Positions 33,883 through 42,059 of a DNA stretch of 64,000 nt are shown in pieces (position 1 is the stretch's first letter; every line of letters starts with the position of its first letter). The position numbers and the translations under genes are program-made. Source of the DNA: a virus; the IMG/VR virus record IMGVR_UViG_3300009034_000010, positions 24,722-88,721 of that record; one strand, given 5' to 3'. The notes beneath the pieces were generated by a model that saw only the letters and a list, made by a program, of their open reading frames with translations, made no database searches and was not told the DNA's origin.

Positions 33883-33959
33883 GCGGGTGTGACGGAATTG
33901 GCAGACGTGCGGGATTTAGACTCCCGTTTTTAGAGGTTCGAGCCCTCTCACCCGTACCA
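33883..33959 (+). tRNA. tRNA-Leu (UAG)
   Basis: Acceptor GCGGGTG/CACCCGT with encoded CCA; anticodon stem CGGGA/TCCCG and loop TTTAGAC (anticodon TAG). The variable arm is short for a leucine tRNA, which is slightly unusual. Confidence 0.85.
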
Positions 33960-33962
33960 ATT

Positions 33963-34037
33963 TGGAGCGTGGCTTAGGGGCAAAGCACACGGCTGATAAC
34001 CGTGGGATCGGAGGTTCGATTCCTTCCGCTCCAACCA
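33963..34037 (+). tRNA. tRNA-Ile (GAU)
   Basis: Acceptor TGGAGCG/CGCTCCA, encoded CCA; anticodon stem CACGG/CCGTG with loop CTGATAA (anticodon GAT). The T arm GGAGGTTCGATTCCTTC is normal. Confidence 0.92.
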
Positions 34038-34041
34038 ATAA

Positions 34042-34132
34042 GGGGGAGTGTCTGAGTGGTTGAAAGAGCCGGACTGTAAATCCGGTCCCGTTGTGGTAAA
34101 CATCGTAGGTTCAAAACCTACCTCCCCCACCA
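34042..34132 (+). tRNA. tRNA-Tyr (GUA)
   Basis: Acceptor GGGGGAG/CTCCCCC, encoded CCA; anticodon stem CCGGA/TCCGG, loop CTGTAAA (anticodon GTA); long variable arm typical of bacterial tRNA-Tyr. The PurN gene starts 15 bases downstream. Confidence 0.93.
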
Positions 34133-34146
34133 ATTTAGAGGTTATA

Positions 34147-34764
34147 ATGATAAATATAGGTATTTTAGTTTCGGGAAATGGTACAAATATGGAAGCTATT
34201 TTAAAAGCTTCCGAGAATGGTATTTTAGAAAATAGAATTAATCCTGTAGTTATTATCTCTAATAATAGAGAAGCAAAAGCTATAGAAAAAGCCCGGAAAT
34301 ATAAGTCTATAGTAGAGTTTATAATAGAAAGAGAAACATATAAAAGTGCTCAAACTTACGATAAAGCTGTTTGTGATACTCTTAAACTTTATGAAGTTGA
34401 TCTTGTAGTATTAGCCGGTTATAATAGATTAATAAAAAATTATAGTCATCCTGACTGTATTCTTCGCTCTTTTTCAAAAAGAATAGTAAACATTCACCCA
34501 TCACTTCTTCCAGCATTTCCTGGTATGGGAGCTATAAAACAGGCTCTTGACTATGGTGTTAAGATCACAGGTTGCACGATTCACTGGGTAGATGCCGGGA
34601 TGGATACCGGAAAAATTATTAAACAGAAAAGTTGTATAATAGAGCCTGAAGATACGTTAGAAACATTAACAAATCGTGTTCATAAAAGTGAGCATTCTCT
34701 TTATGTAGAAGCATTAAGAAATGTTTACTTTTTGATGAAAAGACCAAAATATGACAAATACTAA
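34147..34764 (+). CDS. purN: Phosphoribosylglycinamide formyltransferase
   Basis: 205 residues from the ATG after TAGAGG; longer frames upstream are tRNA sequence. Motifs: LVSGNGTNMEAIL (phosphate loop), VLAGYNRLI, NIHPSLLPAFPG (catalytic N, H) and VDAGMDTGKII (catalytic D). Transfers a formyl group in purine synthesis, boosting the purine supply for phage DNA. It is the only purine-pathway gene visible here and stands right after the tRNA cluster. Confidence 0.88.
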   Translation: MINIGILVSGNGTNMEAILKASENGILENRINPVVIISNNREAKAIEKARKYKSIVEFIIERETYKSAQTYDKAVCDTLKLYEVDLVVLAGYNRLIKNYSHPDCILRSFSKRIVNIHPSLLPAFPGMGAIKQALDYGVKITGCTIHWVDAGMDTGKIIKQKSCIIEPEDTLETLTNRVHKSEHSLYVEALRNVYFLMKRPKYDKY

Positions 34765-35362
34765 TGTGATACGAATATTGAATGCACTTTACGCCGGTTT
34801 TCCTATCAAAATAGATGGGTATGACTATTATCTTGGCTCTAATAACATGCTTGGCATTAAGGCTGATAGGTATATCGATAATGTAAAGCAGCCAGATGAC
34901 GGAACTATACAAGGAGTAGACTGGTCTCTTAAAGATTTTTTAACTGTTTGTGAACAAATGTCAGAACAAGAAATTGAGATGCAATGTTCTGAAGCAGAAC
35001 GAAAAATAGCTGCCGTAGAATCCGATACTAAAAAGATTACTAAAAGTTACGCTTCGAATGATGAGCGAAAATATAAAATAAAGAGTAATCAGTATTTATT
35101 TAAATATCCTAATTTTCTGAACAGTCAAATTAATAGACTCAATAATATTGTTCAAAATGATAATGTAATTCCACTTAGTGATCTTAAGCAATGGCTTAAG
35201 GATCTTACAAGAATTATTTATAAATTGTTGGACTATGCAGAAAATATAGTTTATTATATAAAATATAATCAGGAACCTAAAATAGACCCTGATGCCTCTG
35301 GTTTACTCGATGATACATTGATACTGGATTCACTATGGCCGGACGATGATATACTTTTTTAG
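34751..35362 (+). CDS. Hypothetical protein after purN
   Basis: 203 residues (MTNTNVIRILNALYAGFPIKIDGYDYYLG). The N-terminal ~60 residues look like a small beta domain; the middle is charged and helical; the end is very acidic (DDTLILDSLWPDDDILF). Overlaps the purN stop by 14 bases. Not recognised. Confidence 0.6.
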   Translation: MTNTNVIRILNALYAGFPIKIDGYDYYLGSNNMLGIKADRYIDNVKQPDDGTIQGVDWSLKDFLTVCEQMSEQEIEMQCSEAERKIAAVESDTKKITKSYASNDERKYKIKSNQYLFKYPNFLNSQINRLNNIVQNDNVIPLSDLKQWLKDLTRIIYKLLDYAENIVYYIKYNQEPKIDPDASGLLDDTLILDSLWPDDDILF

Positions 35363-35370
35363 GAGAAATT

Positions 35371-35601
35371 ATGACTAGATTAGAATGGTTAACTTGGGTT
35401 TTTTGGAGTAGGTCTCCTCTCTTTTGGTATTGGGTTCATCAACAAGGTGGTAAAATATGGCATGTACTTATTGGAGTACATGATATATCTGATCCTTTTA
35501 TAGATTGGATTCCTTGTGTTGGATATGGTAGTTATCACAAAACTTTAAGAAGAATGGTGGCTAAAACAGGCCGAAATATTTATGGAGATAAATTGAATTA
35601 A
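35371..35601 (+). CDS. Hypothetical Trp-rich small protein
   Basis: 76 residues with seven tryptophans concentrated in the first 50 (LTWVFWSRSPLFWYWVHQ). Could sit in the membrane interface. AGGAG ribosome site; the stop is immediately followed by tRNA-Gln. Confidence 0.6.
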   Translation: MTRLEWLTWVFWSRSPLFWYWVHQQGGKIWHVLIGVHDISDPFIDWIPCVGYGSYHKTLRRMVAKTGRNIYGDKLN

Positions 35602-35676
35602 TCAGGAGTCGTCTAGTCGGTAGGATACCGGACTTTGAATCCGACAACACAGGTTCGACCCCTGTCTCCTGAACCA
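35602..35676 (+). tRNA. tRNA-Gln (UUG)
   Basis: Acceptor TCAGGAG/CTCCTGA with encoded CCA; anticodon stem CGGA/TCCG (outer pair mismatched) and loop CTTTGAA (anticodon TTG). Separated from the other four tRNAs by three protein genes. Confidence 0.88.
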
Positions 35677-35688
35677 ATTGAGGTAAAG

Positions 35689-35880
35689 ATGTTAGTATCA
35701 AAAAGAGCGATTAAAGTAGATAAGATTACAATTTCTGGCGAGGACATTGAACGGTTAAGGAATCTTTGCGAATTTATGGAAGATTCAGCGAAAAATATAA
35801 TTGAGGATTATCCAAATGACACAACAAAAATTCAAAACATGATAACTTTTTGTAGAAATGTCTTAAAGGAATTTGAATGA
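35689..35880 (+). CDS. Hypothetical 63-residue protein
   Basis: MLVSKRAIKVDKITISGED..., from the ATG after GAGG; the longer frame upstream is tRNA-Gln. Helical with an acidic middle. Overlaps the deaminase start by four bases, so coupled to it. Confidence 0.55.
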   Translation: MLVSKRAIKVDKITISGEDIERLRNLCEFMEDSAKNIIEDYPNDTTKIQNMITFCRNVLKEFE

Positions 35881-36416
35881 TGAAGCGTCCTTCTTGGGAA
35901 CAGTATTTTATGATGTTGGCTAAATTAGCAGCGACTCGATCCACATGTATATCAAGGCCGGTAGGGGCTGTTCTCGTAAAAAATAATCATGTACTGGCTA
36001 CAGGATATAACGGGTCTGTCTCAGGTGCTCCGCATTGTATTGAACAAGAACGTTGTTATAGAAGACAACAAAATGTTTCAGATGATGTTAAGCATTTGTA
36101 TTGCAGGTCAAGTCACGCTGAAGCTAATATAGTGGCTCAGGCTGCCAAATATGCTATAGATTCTTTTAATAGCAACCTCTTCATCACTTTATACCCATGC
36201 TATACTTGCTATAAGCTCCTTTGCACTGCCGGTATTAGAACTATTTATTATGAAAGTAAGTATGAGTCCGTCAATGTTAATGCTAACTTCAATAAACTTT
36301 TCGTAGAAAACGGTCCTATACAATTTTTTAAGTTGACAATTGATCCCGATACTTTACAATATATTATGAATCGTATTATAGGACCAACATCTGTTAGAAA
36401 TTTGAAATCGGAGTAA
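35877..36416 (+). CDS. dCMP deaminase
   Basis: 179 residues of the ComEB/dCMP deaminase family: RPVGAVLVKNNHVLATGYNG, the zinc/catalytic motif SSHAEANIV (H, E) and PCYTCYKLL (C-x2-C). Converts dCMP to dUMP, feeding the thymidylate-synthase-like enzyme at 30332. The CIEQERCYRR segment is the additional zinc site of the phage enzymes. Confidence 0.88.
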   Translation: MMKRPSWEQYFMMLAKLAATRSTCISRPVGAVLVKNNHVLATGYNGSVSGAPHCIEQERCYRRQQNVSDDVKHLYCRSSHAEANIVAQAAKYAIDSFNSNLFITLYPCYTCYKLLCTAGIRTIYYESKYESVNVNANFNKLFVENGPIQFFKLTIDPDTLQYIMNRIIGPTSVRNLKSE

Positions 36417-36419
36417 ATT

Positions 36420-36932
36420 ATGGATTATGGCGGATATCAACCAAAAGAACAAGTACCAAGTATAATAGATCCTAAATTTTTAGATTGGTCTAAGACTAAA
36501 CTTTTCAATATAGGAGAATATGTCCAAGGAATTTATAAAGAAGAAGTTACTTTTGAAGAAACTATTAAGGGTGTTAACGATATTCTTTATAATATGTGTA
36601 AACATTGCAGTCCTATTAAAATGAAACCTTTTACCTTCAATAAATCTTGTTTAGAAGGTGGAAACTGGTTTTTAGGAAAGTATCGTTGGTATCCTGGTCT
36701 TGTAAGAGTTCAAGGAACAGGGGAGTCAGTTCCTGATTATTTGGCTTTAGGTGTTATAATATATGACGTTACCTGTATTAAAGGTAGAATAACACGTAAA
36801 GATGATTTCTTTTTGGCATATGAATACATGAATCATTCCCTTGAAACTATTGAGGCGTATAAAAAATGCGTGAAGATTTTGCCAGAACTAATAGTGGCTT
36901 ACGTAAAGTATATTATAGAGACCGTGAAATAA
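36420..36932 (+). CDS. Hypothetical protein
   Basis: 170 residues (MDYGGYQPKEQVPSIIDPKFLD). Aromatic and glycine-rich middle (GGNWFLGKYRWYPGLVRVQGTGES), then helical. GGAG ribosome site. The last 67 bases overlap the next gene in another frame, so the C-terminal ~20 residues may not be under strong selection. Confidence 0.55.
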   Translation: MDYGGYQPKEQVPSIIDPKFLDWSKTKLFNIGEYVQGIYKEEVTFEETIKGVNDILYNMCKHCSPIKMKPFTFNKSCLEGGNWFLGKYRWYPGLVRVQGTGESVPDYLALGVIIYDVTCIKGRITRKDDFFLAYEYMNHSLETIEAYKKCVKILPELIVAYVKYIIETVK

Positions 36933-37498
36933 TAGGTCATAATTGTTTTACAGAAGAACAAGTAGAAGCTGAATTTGAAAATTATCTTATTAATCCTATG
37001 GCTTCTTATCTCAGATATGCTTTTCCTTTAGTTAAACGAATTTGGGCAAGTTCGGAAAACAAATATCATAGAGGTTTAAGGCACACACCTATACCAAATC
37101 TTAATTATGAGGGACCAGATGACGGACAAGCCGTGCGGGATATATTGAGAAAAAGGCTCCTTCGAGACGTAAGACCGGTTTCCAGTTATGGGACATTGTG
37201 CTCGATTAAGGAGTTAGAAAAGTCTCAACGGTGTCCTGAGTTTTTCAAATTGATGAATAACCGAATGGTTATGGGTGCTTTCCGCTATGGAAAATTATCA
37301 GCACAGAAGAACTCTGACGTAAAATACGATAATATTGCCTCAATACGTAAGAGACTAACCCTTTATGAAGAAACAGGCAATTTAGAGCATCTGGTGGACT
37401 GTGGGAACCTTTGTATGATAGAATATATGATTGGAAATCATCCTAAAAAGCATTTTAGTTCTATTGATGATGGAGATCATCATGCAGAACTTAAATGA
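36866..37498 (+). CDS. Conserved phage hypothetical protein (GNLEHLVD motif)
   Basis: 210 residues. The C-terminal block RKRLTLYEETGNLEHLVDCGNLCMIEYMIGNHPKKHFSSIDD recalls a segment I recall from other phage proteins (roughly YxxTGNxEHLVDxxNxxxLEF..HP..HF). No catalytic role is known. The last 17 bases overlap the next HNH gene. Confidence 0.6.
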   Translation: MREDFARTNSGLRKVYYRDREIIGHNCFTEEQVEAEFENYLINPMASYLRYAFPLVKRIWASSENKYHRGLRHTPIPNLNYEGPDDGQAVRDILRKRLLRDVRPVSSYGTLCSIKELEKSQRCPEFFKLMNNRMVMGAFRYGKLSAQKNSDVKYDNIASIRKRLTLYEETGNLEHLVDCGNLCMIEYMIGNHPKKHFSSIDDGDHHAELK

Positions 37499-38006
37499 CG
37501 AAAAATGGCAAAATATAAAAGACTATGAAGGCTTGTATCAAGTTAGTACATTAGGAAGAGTCAAAAGTTTAGGAAGAAGAACACGGTGGGGCTTTATTCA
37601 TAGAGACTTAATCTTAAAACCTAATCTTGATAATTACGGTTATGCTTATGTTAATCTATACAATGGCACAAAAAGAAAATCAATAAAAGTACATAGGCTT
37701 GTTGCAATAACTTTTATAGCTAACCCTCATAATAAACCACAAGTTAATCATAAAGATGGGATTAAAATTAAAAATGAGGTAACTAATCTTGAATGGGCTA
37801 CTCAAATTGAGAATATAACACATAGACAAACAGTATTAAATATTCATTATAGAGGTGACGATGTCAATACAGCTAAATTAATTGAGAAATCTGTTCTTCA
37901 TATACGGAACAGTAAGAAATCGTTATGTCAGTTGGCAGAGAAGTATCATGTTTGTAAGTCTACAATACATAGGATAAAAAATAGAGAGACTTGGAAGCAT
38001 ATTTAG
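37482..38006 (+). CDS. HNH homing endonuclease
   Basis: 174 residues from the ATG after GGAGATCATC. NUMOD4 (KWQNIKDYEGLYQVSTLGRVKSL), HNH core (VHRLVAITFIANPHNKPQVNHKDGIK) and HTH (LCQLAEKYHVCKSTIHRIKN). Intact. It starts within the end of the preceding gene, like the other HNH copies here. Confidence 0.88.
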   Translation: MQNLNDEKWQNIKDYEGLYQVSTLGRVKSLGRRTRWGFIHRDLILKPNLDNYGYAYVNLYNGTKRKSIKVHRLVAITFIANPHNKPQVNHKDGIKIKNEVTNLEWATQIENITHRQTVLNIHYRGDDVNTAKLIEKSVLHIRNSKKSLCQLAEKYHVCKSTIHRIKNRETWKHI

Positions 38007-38033
38007 AGCTACTGTGAAGAAATAAGTGGAATT

Positions 38034-38345
38034 ATGAATCATATAAACCCTTTTATCATGTTCGAATGCTATGCTAAATGTTATTCAGAATTTATTGAAA
38101 AATATCTGAAGTTTCTTAAAGAATTTGTGCACGATGACGGAGTTCACGATACAGACAAAGTAGAGTACCCAATTTGTCCATGGTGTGACAGGGAATATAA
38201 GAATTACGAAGATTTTATGTTGGATAATTTTCAAGTTTTATGTTGTAGAAAAAATATGAATAAAGAATTCACTGTAGTTCGACATACTGTAATGTCTTAT
38301 AGTACCCATAGAATAGATAAAAGTAAGTATAGGAGAAGAAAGTGA
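38034..38345 (+). CDS. Hypothetical protein with zinc knuckle
   Basis: 103 residues (MNHINPFIMFECYAKCYSEFIEKYL). CPWCDREY and a later VLCCRK give one potential zinc site. Basic end (DKSKYRRRK). Overlaps the next GTG start. Confidence 0.55.
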   Translation: MNHINPFIMFECYAKCYSEFIEKYLKFLKEFVHDDGVHDTDKVEYPICPWCDREYKNYEDFMLDNFQVLCCRKNMNKEFTVVRHTVMSYSTHRIDKSKYRRRK

Positions 38346-38560
38346 ATAATATTGAACCTTTAAGGTTTTATCAACTTGAAGGAAAAGTAAGAGATCTTGG
38401 AGAAGAAGTCGAGAGACTTAAAAATCAAATTATAGCTGGTCTTAAATTACCAGATGACGTAGTTTTGGCAGAATCTAAAAGAACCTCTAAAGCAGCAATT
38501 GAAGAGGTTCAACTTCAAGGGCTTAAAAATAAAATATCAAAAATGAATCATACAGTATAA
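38342..38560 (+). CDS. Hypothetical coiled-coil protein (GTG start)
   Basis: 72 residues; residues 8-30 (FYQLEGKVRDLGEEVERLKNQI) are a clear heptad coil. The GTG overlaps the stop of the preceding gene (AAGTGAAT). Function unknown. Confidence 0.5.
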   Translation: MNNIEPLRFYQLEGKVRDLGEEVERLKNQIIAGLKLPDDVVLAESKRTSKAAIEEVQLQGLKNKISKMNHTV

Positions 38561-38599
38561 GTTAAATCCCATCCCTCTCACGAATATGGCAGTATTAGT

Positions 38600-38690
38600 A
38601 GTGACGGCCTCGTAAAGTCGAGTGATATGTACCTCTTGACCCGTAGGTACTTAAAGGGTTTAAATAAACGGGTCCAACCGCTGTTTAGGA
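38600..38690 (+). ncRNA. Candidate pseudoknotted leader RNA
   Basis: In the 137-base gap before 38698, GTACCT (38629-38634) pairs with AGGTAC (38645-38650), and its loop (TTGACCCGT, 38636-38644) pairs with ACGGGTCCAA (38668-38677, one bulge), forming an H-type pseudoknot. A smaller hairpin CTCG/CGAG (38609-38622) lies upstream. It ends a few bases before the AGGAG ribosome site, the usual place for a translational switch. It matches no riboswitch consensus I can recall. Confidence 0.45.
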
Positions 38691-38697
38691 GATTAAT

Positions 38698-38895
38698 ATG
38701 GCTAATGTTAGAACTTTTGTAAAGAATGTAAAACCTTACTGTAGGGAACACGGACTTATGGAAGGTTGGGATCCTGATAATTTTACTTTCTATTGTAAAA
38801 CATGCGAAGTTGCTACAGGTACCGAGGAAATACAGAAAAATTGTTATGCTCCTCATTTCTATGAACAAAAGAATCCTTTTATAGAGTTTAAATGA
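38698..38895 (+). CDS. Small zinc-ribbon-like protein
   Basis: 65 residues: PYCREHGLMEGWD...FYCKTCEVATG gives a C-x2-H / C-x2-C zinc site. AGGAG ribosome site following the structured leader. Overlaps the RNase H start by four bases. Confidence 0.6.
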   Translation: MANVRTFVKNVKPYCREHGLMEGWDPDNFTFYCKTCEVATGTEEIQKNCYAPHFYEQKNPFIEFK

Positions 38896-39380
38896 AGCTT
38901 ATCGAGATTTATACTGACGGAGCTTGTAGCGGAAATCCGGGTCCTGGTGGTTGGGGTGCGATTCTACTTTATAAGCAAACTGAAGAACGATGGAGAAAAT
39001 TAGAGATATCGTGTGGGTATCGACATACTACAAATAATCGTATGGAACTTACAGCGGCAATAGAAGCGCTAAAACGGTTAAAACCTTCTGATTGTAACGT
39101 TAAATTGTATAGTGATAGTCAGTACATGGTAAGTGCTTTTAATAGTTGCTGGATTCATAAATGGGTAAAGAATGGTTGGATGAATACCAAATTTCAACCA
39201 ATAGTAAATAAAGATTTGTGGGAAGAACTTCTTTTCCTTCATAATCGACATGATATTGAGTGGATAAAAATAAAAGGACATTCTAGTAATAAGTATAATG
39301 AAGAATGTGATAAATTGGCTGTAACCGCTAAAAGAAATTTTTATTACCAATCAAATTATTCATGGTTAAAATGTAAATAA
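38892..39380 (+). CDS. rnhA: Ribonuclease HI
   Basis: 162 residues. The full catalytic set is visible: YTDGACSGNPGPGGWG (D9), NRMELTAAIEAL (E52), YSDSQYMV (D75), KIKGHSSN (H130) and D140. Removes RNA primers and R-loops in replication; works with the primase and polymerase encoded upstream. A basic WIHKWVKNGWMNTKF handle loop is present, as in bacterial RNase HI. Confidence 0.92.
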   Translation: MKLIEIYTDGACSGNPGPGGWGAILLYKQTEERWRKLEISCGYRHTTNNRMELTAAIEALKRLKPSDCNVKLYSDSQYMVSAFNSCWIHKWVKNGWMNTKFQPIVNKDLWEELLFLHNRHDIEWIKIKGHSSNKYNEECDKLAVTAKRNFYYQSNYSWLKCK

Positions 39381-39383
39381 TAC

Positions 39384-39411
39384 TTGACAAATTTTTAAAT
39401 GAGGTTATACT
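39384..39411 (+). promoter_or_regulatory. ACTTGACAA-type promoter, possibly leaderless
   Basis: TTGACA (39384-39389), 16-bp spacer, TATACT (39406-39411). The predicted start coincides with the ATG at 39418 six bases later, so the message may have no leader. Confidence 0.7.
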
Positions 39412-39417
39412 AATAAT

Positions 39418-39594
39418 ATGAATGAAGTTACTAAACTTATAATCGAAATAGGAAAGGATGCTAAGCTTTATAAAGCGGCATTTAAGAAAGTTTGTCAAGA
39501 ATTTTTTAACACCGCAGGGGGAGGGTTTGAAAATGTAGACGACATGGAAACATGTTATTTGGAAGAGGTGAAAGAAACTAAACACTACGATTGA
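39418..39594 (+). CDS. 58-residue acidic hypothetical protein
   Basis: MNEVTKLIIEIGKDAKLYKAAF... with one Gly-rich turn (NTAGGGFENVDDM). No ribosome site precedes the ATG, consistent with leaderless translation from the promoter just upstream. The stop overlaps the GAGGAG ribosome site of the next gene. Confidence 0.6.
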   Translation: MNEVTKLIIEIGKDAKLYKAAFKKVCQEFFNTAGGGFENVDDMETCYLEEVKETKHYD

Positions 39595-39601
39595 GGAGAT
39601 T

Positions 39602-40558
39602 ATGTCTTATAAGATCAATAAACGATATCAAGAACTTCCACAATATAAAGGACTTTTAGAACTTGTAAAGCAGGGATTAGTTCATGGTCTCGTAGTAAAA
39701 TTTCAACATATTGGTTCGGGTGCCTCTTTTATTGATGAATACGGGGCAATATGGCAAAAGTTAGATTCTAAAAATTGGTTCGCTATCAACCGTGGTATGA
39801 ATGCCAAAACTCAAGGTGAAGGAGGACAAAAGTATACACAATTTAATCCAAAGACACAGGTACGGGAGATGCTATTTGTTAAAGCAAAACCTGTGTATTC
39901 AGAATCTTCTCTTGATTTTGATTTTCCTATTACAAAAATGTATAGGTATGATAAACTAGATAGAGAGTTTTGTGATTTACATAATGGTGATTATTTCACG
40001 GCTAGAAAGTTCGATGGTATTTGGAAAAAGATCCCTACAACCTTCAAGTATGGTCGGAATTGTAACGCAATAGCAGAAGGACGTGTAGGACTTCGTTTTA
40101 TTTGGTTTGATTGGAAAGATCAGGTAAAGTATTTCAAAGAAAGGGAACAAATGACAGACGAAGATTATAGAAAAATGAGAGAGACTGAAGCGGATTTATC
40201 GCTCTTTAAGGTCTCTGTAAAAGTCAAATCGCAAATTCCAGAACATGTAAGACTTGGTACTTTAGAAATCTCGTGTGTTGAGTTTAACGTTAATTCCACT
40301 CTGGACGAAGACGGTAAAAAAGTTCAGACTATTCAGGCCGGTATTAAAGTGGAAGACGGCAAAAGACGAATGGTTAAGCTGACGGACAGACTCGAAATCG
40401 GGTACAAAGGCGCACCTGTTCACGTAGTACCTTTAAAAGCTATCGATAACGGTTTTCTCGTAACAGTAATAGCCGGTGATGCAGATTGTCAGCTTATCAC
40501 GCTTCGACTCGGTGATACCGTAAAAATTGATGTTATAAAGGCTGTATTCGAAGAATAA
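39602..40558 (+). CDS. Hypothetical protein, 318 residues
   Basis: Well-formed gene with GAGGAG ribosome site, followed by a hairpin terminator. Beta-rich C-terminal half (SVKVKSQIPEHVRLGTLEISCVEF...). No cysteine motif, no Walker box; not recognised. Size and terminator suggest a substantial product, perhaps structural or inhibitory. Confidence 0.65.
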   Translation: MSYKINKRYQELPQYKGLLELVKQGLVHGLVVKFQHIGSGASFIDEYGAIWQKLDSKNWFAINRGMNAKTQGEGGQKYTQFNPKTQVREMLFVKAKPVYSESSLDFDFPITKMYRYDKLDREFCDLHNGDYFTARKFDGIWKKIPTTFKYGRNCNAIAEGRVGLRFIWFDWKDQVKYFKEREQMTDEDYRKMRETEADLSLFKVSVKVKSQIPEHVRLGTLEISCVEFNVNSTLDEDGKKVQTIQAGIKVEDGKRRMVKLTDRLEIGYKGAPVHVVPLKAIDNGFLVTVIAGDADCQLITLRLGDTVKIDVIKAVFEE

Positions 40559-40595
40559 ACCCGGCAGCACCATATGTGCCCTATATGACGAATAT

Positions 40596-40622
40596 AAAGC
40601 CCAAGCGAACCTGGGCTTTATC
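40596..40622 (+). terminator. Hairpin terminator
   Basis: AAAGCCCA (40596-40603) and TGGGCTTT (40612-40619) with an 8-base loop; the flanking A and T runs make it plausible in both directions. Follows the 39602 gene; the next ATG is 12 bases on. Confidence 0.65.
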
Positions 40623-40633
40623 ATAGGTATAAT

Positions 40634-40897
40634 ATGTTTTTAACTATTGATGAAATTAGAGGTCAGATAAGTGCCTCAATAAGTATTTATAGTCAACCGC
40701 CTGGAGATTATGAAAATATGGATAAACTTCATGCTATGTTGATTAAAAGTACAAAGGACATAGAAAAAGCTATTAAAGCTAAAGATGAGGAACGGTTGTC
40801 TGTTCTATTAGAGATGATAAAGTATCAAATTGGAAGAATCGATAAATTAAAAGAAGATAAAAAGTATAAAAGATATAAAACTCGTTTTCATAAATAA
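40634..40897 (+). CDS. Hypothetical helical protein
   Basis: 87 residues, lysine-rich and helical (KSTKDIEKAIKAKDEERLSVLLEMIKYQI). No motif. Its promoter is unclear; readthrough of the preceding terminator is possible. Confidence 0.55.
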   Translation: MFLTIDEIRGQISASISIYSQPPGDYENMDKLHAMLIKSTKDIEKAIKAKDEERLSVLLEMIKYQIGRIDKLKEDKKYKRYKTRFHK

Positions 40898-40914
40898 AAA
40901 GTAACGGTGGCTAA

Positions 40915-41373
40915 ATGAAAGAACCGGATTCGGCATCTCCTTGGATTACAAAGAGATGCACAAAAGTAGATTATAAAGCTATGTGCCCTTATTGTAAACT
41001 TCCTCTGGATATTTATGTCGTATTTCAAGTTAGAGATGTTTATCGTAAAGGAGGATGGGTTAAGGAAGAGAAGAGAAAAAGGATGCTTATTCGTTGTGAA
41101 CAGTTCCGATACAAAAGATTTGAACTTCCTCCAAGAGACCTCTTCAAGGCAAAACGATATTATAAGGATGGAGATATTCCTGAGCTTGAATCATGTTGTA
41201 CATTAATACATTCTTGCGGAAAAGTTTCTTTGTTATCTGTTTTAGACATGATGGGGCAATCTTTATTGATGCACATGCTGGTATTTTCACCTGTTATACT
41301 TTTTAGAGAAGAAATTCTAAAAATTTGTGAAGGGCTGAAAAATGAAGTTGACATACCTTCAGAAAATATATAA
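40915..41373 (+). CDS. Hypothetical protein with zinc knuckle
   Basis: 152 residues. MCPYCKLPL and later CC/C-G-K cysteines may bind zinc. The C-terminal third is hydrophobic (LLSVLDMMGQSLLMHMLVFSPVILF), possibly membrane-associated. Overlaps the next gene by 32 bases. Confidence 0.55.
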   Translation: MKEPDSASPWITKRCTKVDYKAMCPYCKLPLDIYVVFQVRDVYRKGGWVKEEKRKRMLIRCEQFRYKRFELPPRDLFKAKRYYKDGDIPELESCCTLIHSCGKVSLLSVLDMMGQSLLMHMLVFSPVILFREEILKICEGLKNEVDIPSENI

Positions 41374-41995
41374 TTTTATCAAGCCGTATAAAATATCTGT
41401 TTATATGTTGATATCATATGATAAATATGGATGGAGAAGTGATAAGCGTTTCTTTTTTTGGCAACGTATAAAAGCTGAACATTATTGTTATCAAAGATTT
41501 TGCGGGCATCCTTTCTTTATGGAAGTTATGCTTAGAAATTTGCGAACCGGTTTCGAACAGTTACATTTAAATAAGGACTCTTTCTTTCGTGAAGCAGGAC
41601 TTACAGCTTTCCGGGGTGCAAATGGTGATCCTATATTGGATAAGAATGATAAGGAAGTTCACTTGGGTGATGTTGTTCGATGTTATGGTGGAGCAGATTG
41701 TGCTGGAGCTTATGAATTTGATATTGAAATCACAGTTTGTTTTAATGGTGAAACCTTCTATAATCTTGAAAACAGTGAATATATCGAGATACAACCGCCC
41801 CCTTCACCTCTATCAGACAAAATTGAAATTGGTAATAATAGAATCTATTCTCGTAAAGCTTTGAGAAAGGATTTAGAAAGAGTACATAGAAGATTCAAGA
41901 AAAAGAAAGATAACGTGCCTATAGTTATAAGCCGGTCAGTTATTTCAATTAAAGATATGGATGTTACTGATGTTGAAAAGAAGCTTGACGATTGA
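41342..41995 (+). CDS. Hypothetical protein, 217 residues
   Basis: MKLTYLQKIYNFIKPYKISVYM... Contains a small beta domain (GDVVRCYGGADCAGAYEFDIEITV) of the kind seen in phage YopX-like proteins, and a basic helix RKDLERVHRRFKKKKD. No definite family. Confidence 0.55.
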   Translation: MKLTYLQKIYNFIKPYKISVYMLISYDKYGWRSDKRFFFWQRIKAEHYCYQRFCGHPFFMEVMLRNLRTGFEQLHLNKDSFFREAGLTAFRGANGDPILDKNDKEVHLGDVVRCYGGADCAGAYEFDIEITVCFNGETFYNLENSEYIEIQPPPSPLSDKIEIGNNRIYSRKALRKDLERVHRRFKKKKDNVPIVISRSVISIKDMDVTDVEKKLDD

Positions 41996-42059
41996 AAGTG
42001 GGTATGTTTATGCCCCGTATATTCCATTACTAAGAATAAATGAGGACTTATTAATAATT

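Noticed and set aside
33883-33959. Second tRNA considered non-leucine because of its short variable arm
   Set aside because: The anticodon loop TTTAGAC gives UAG, a leucine anticodon; no alternative fold gives a better assignment.
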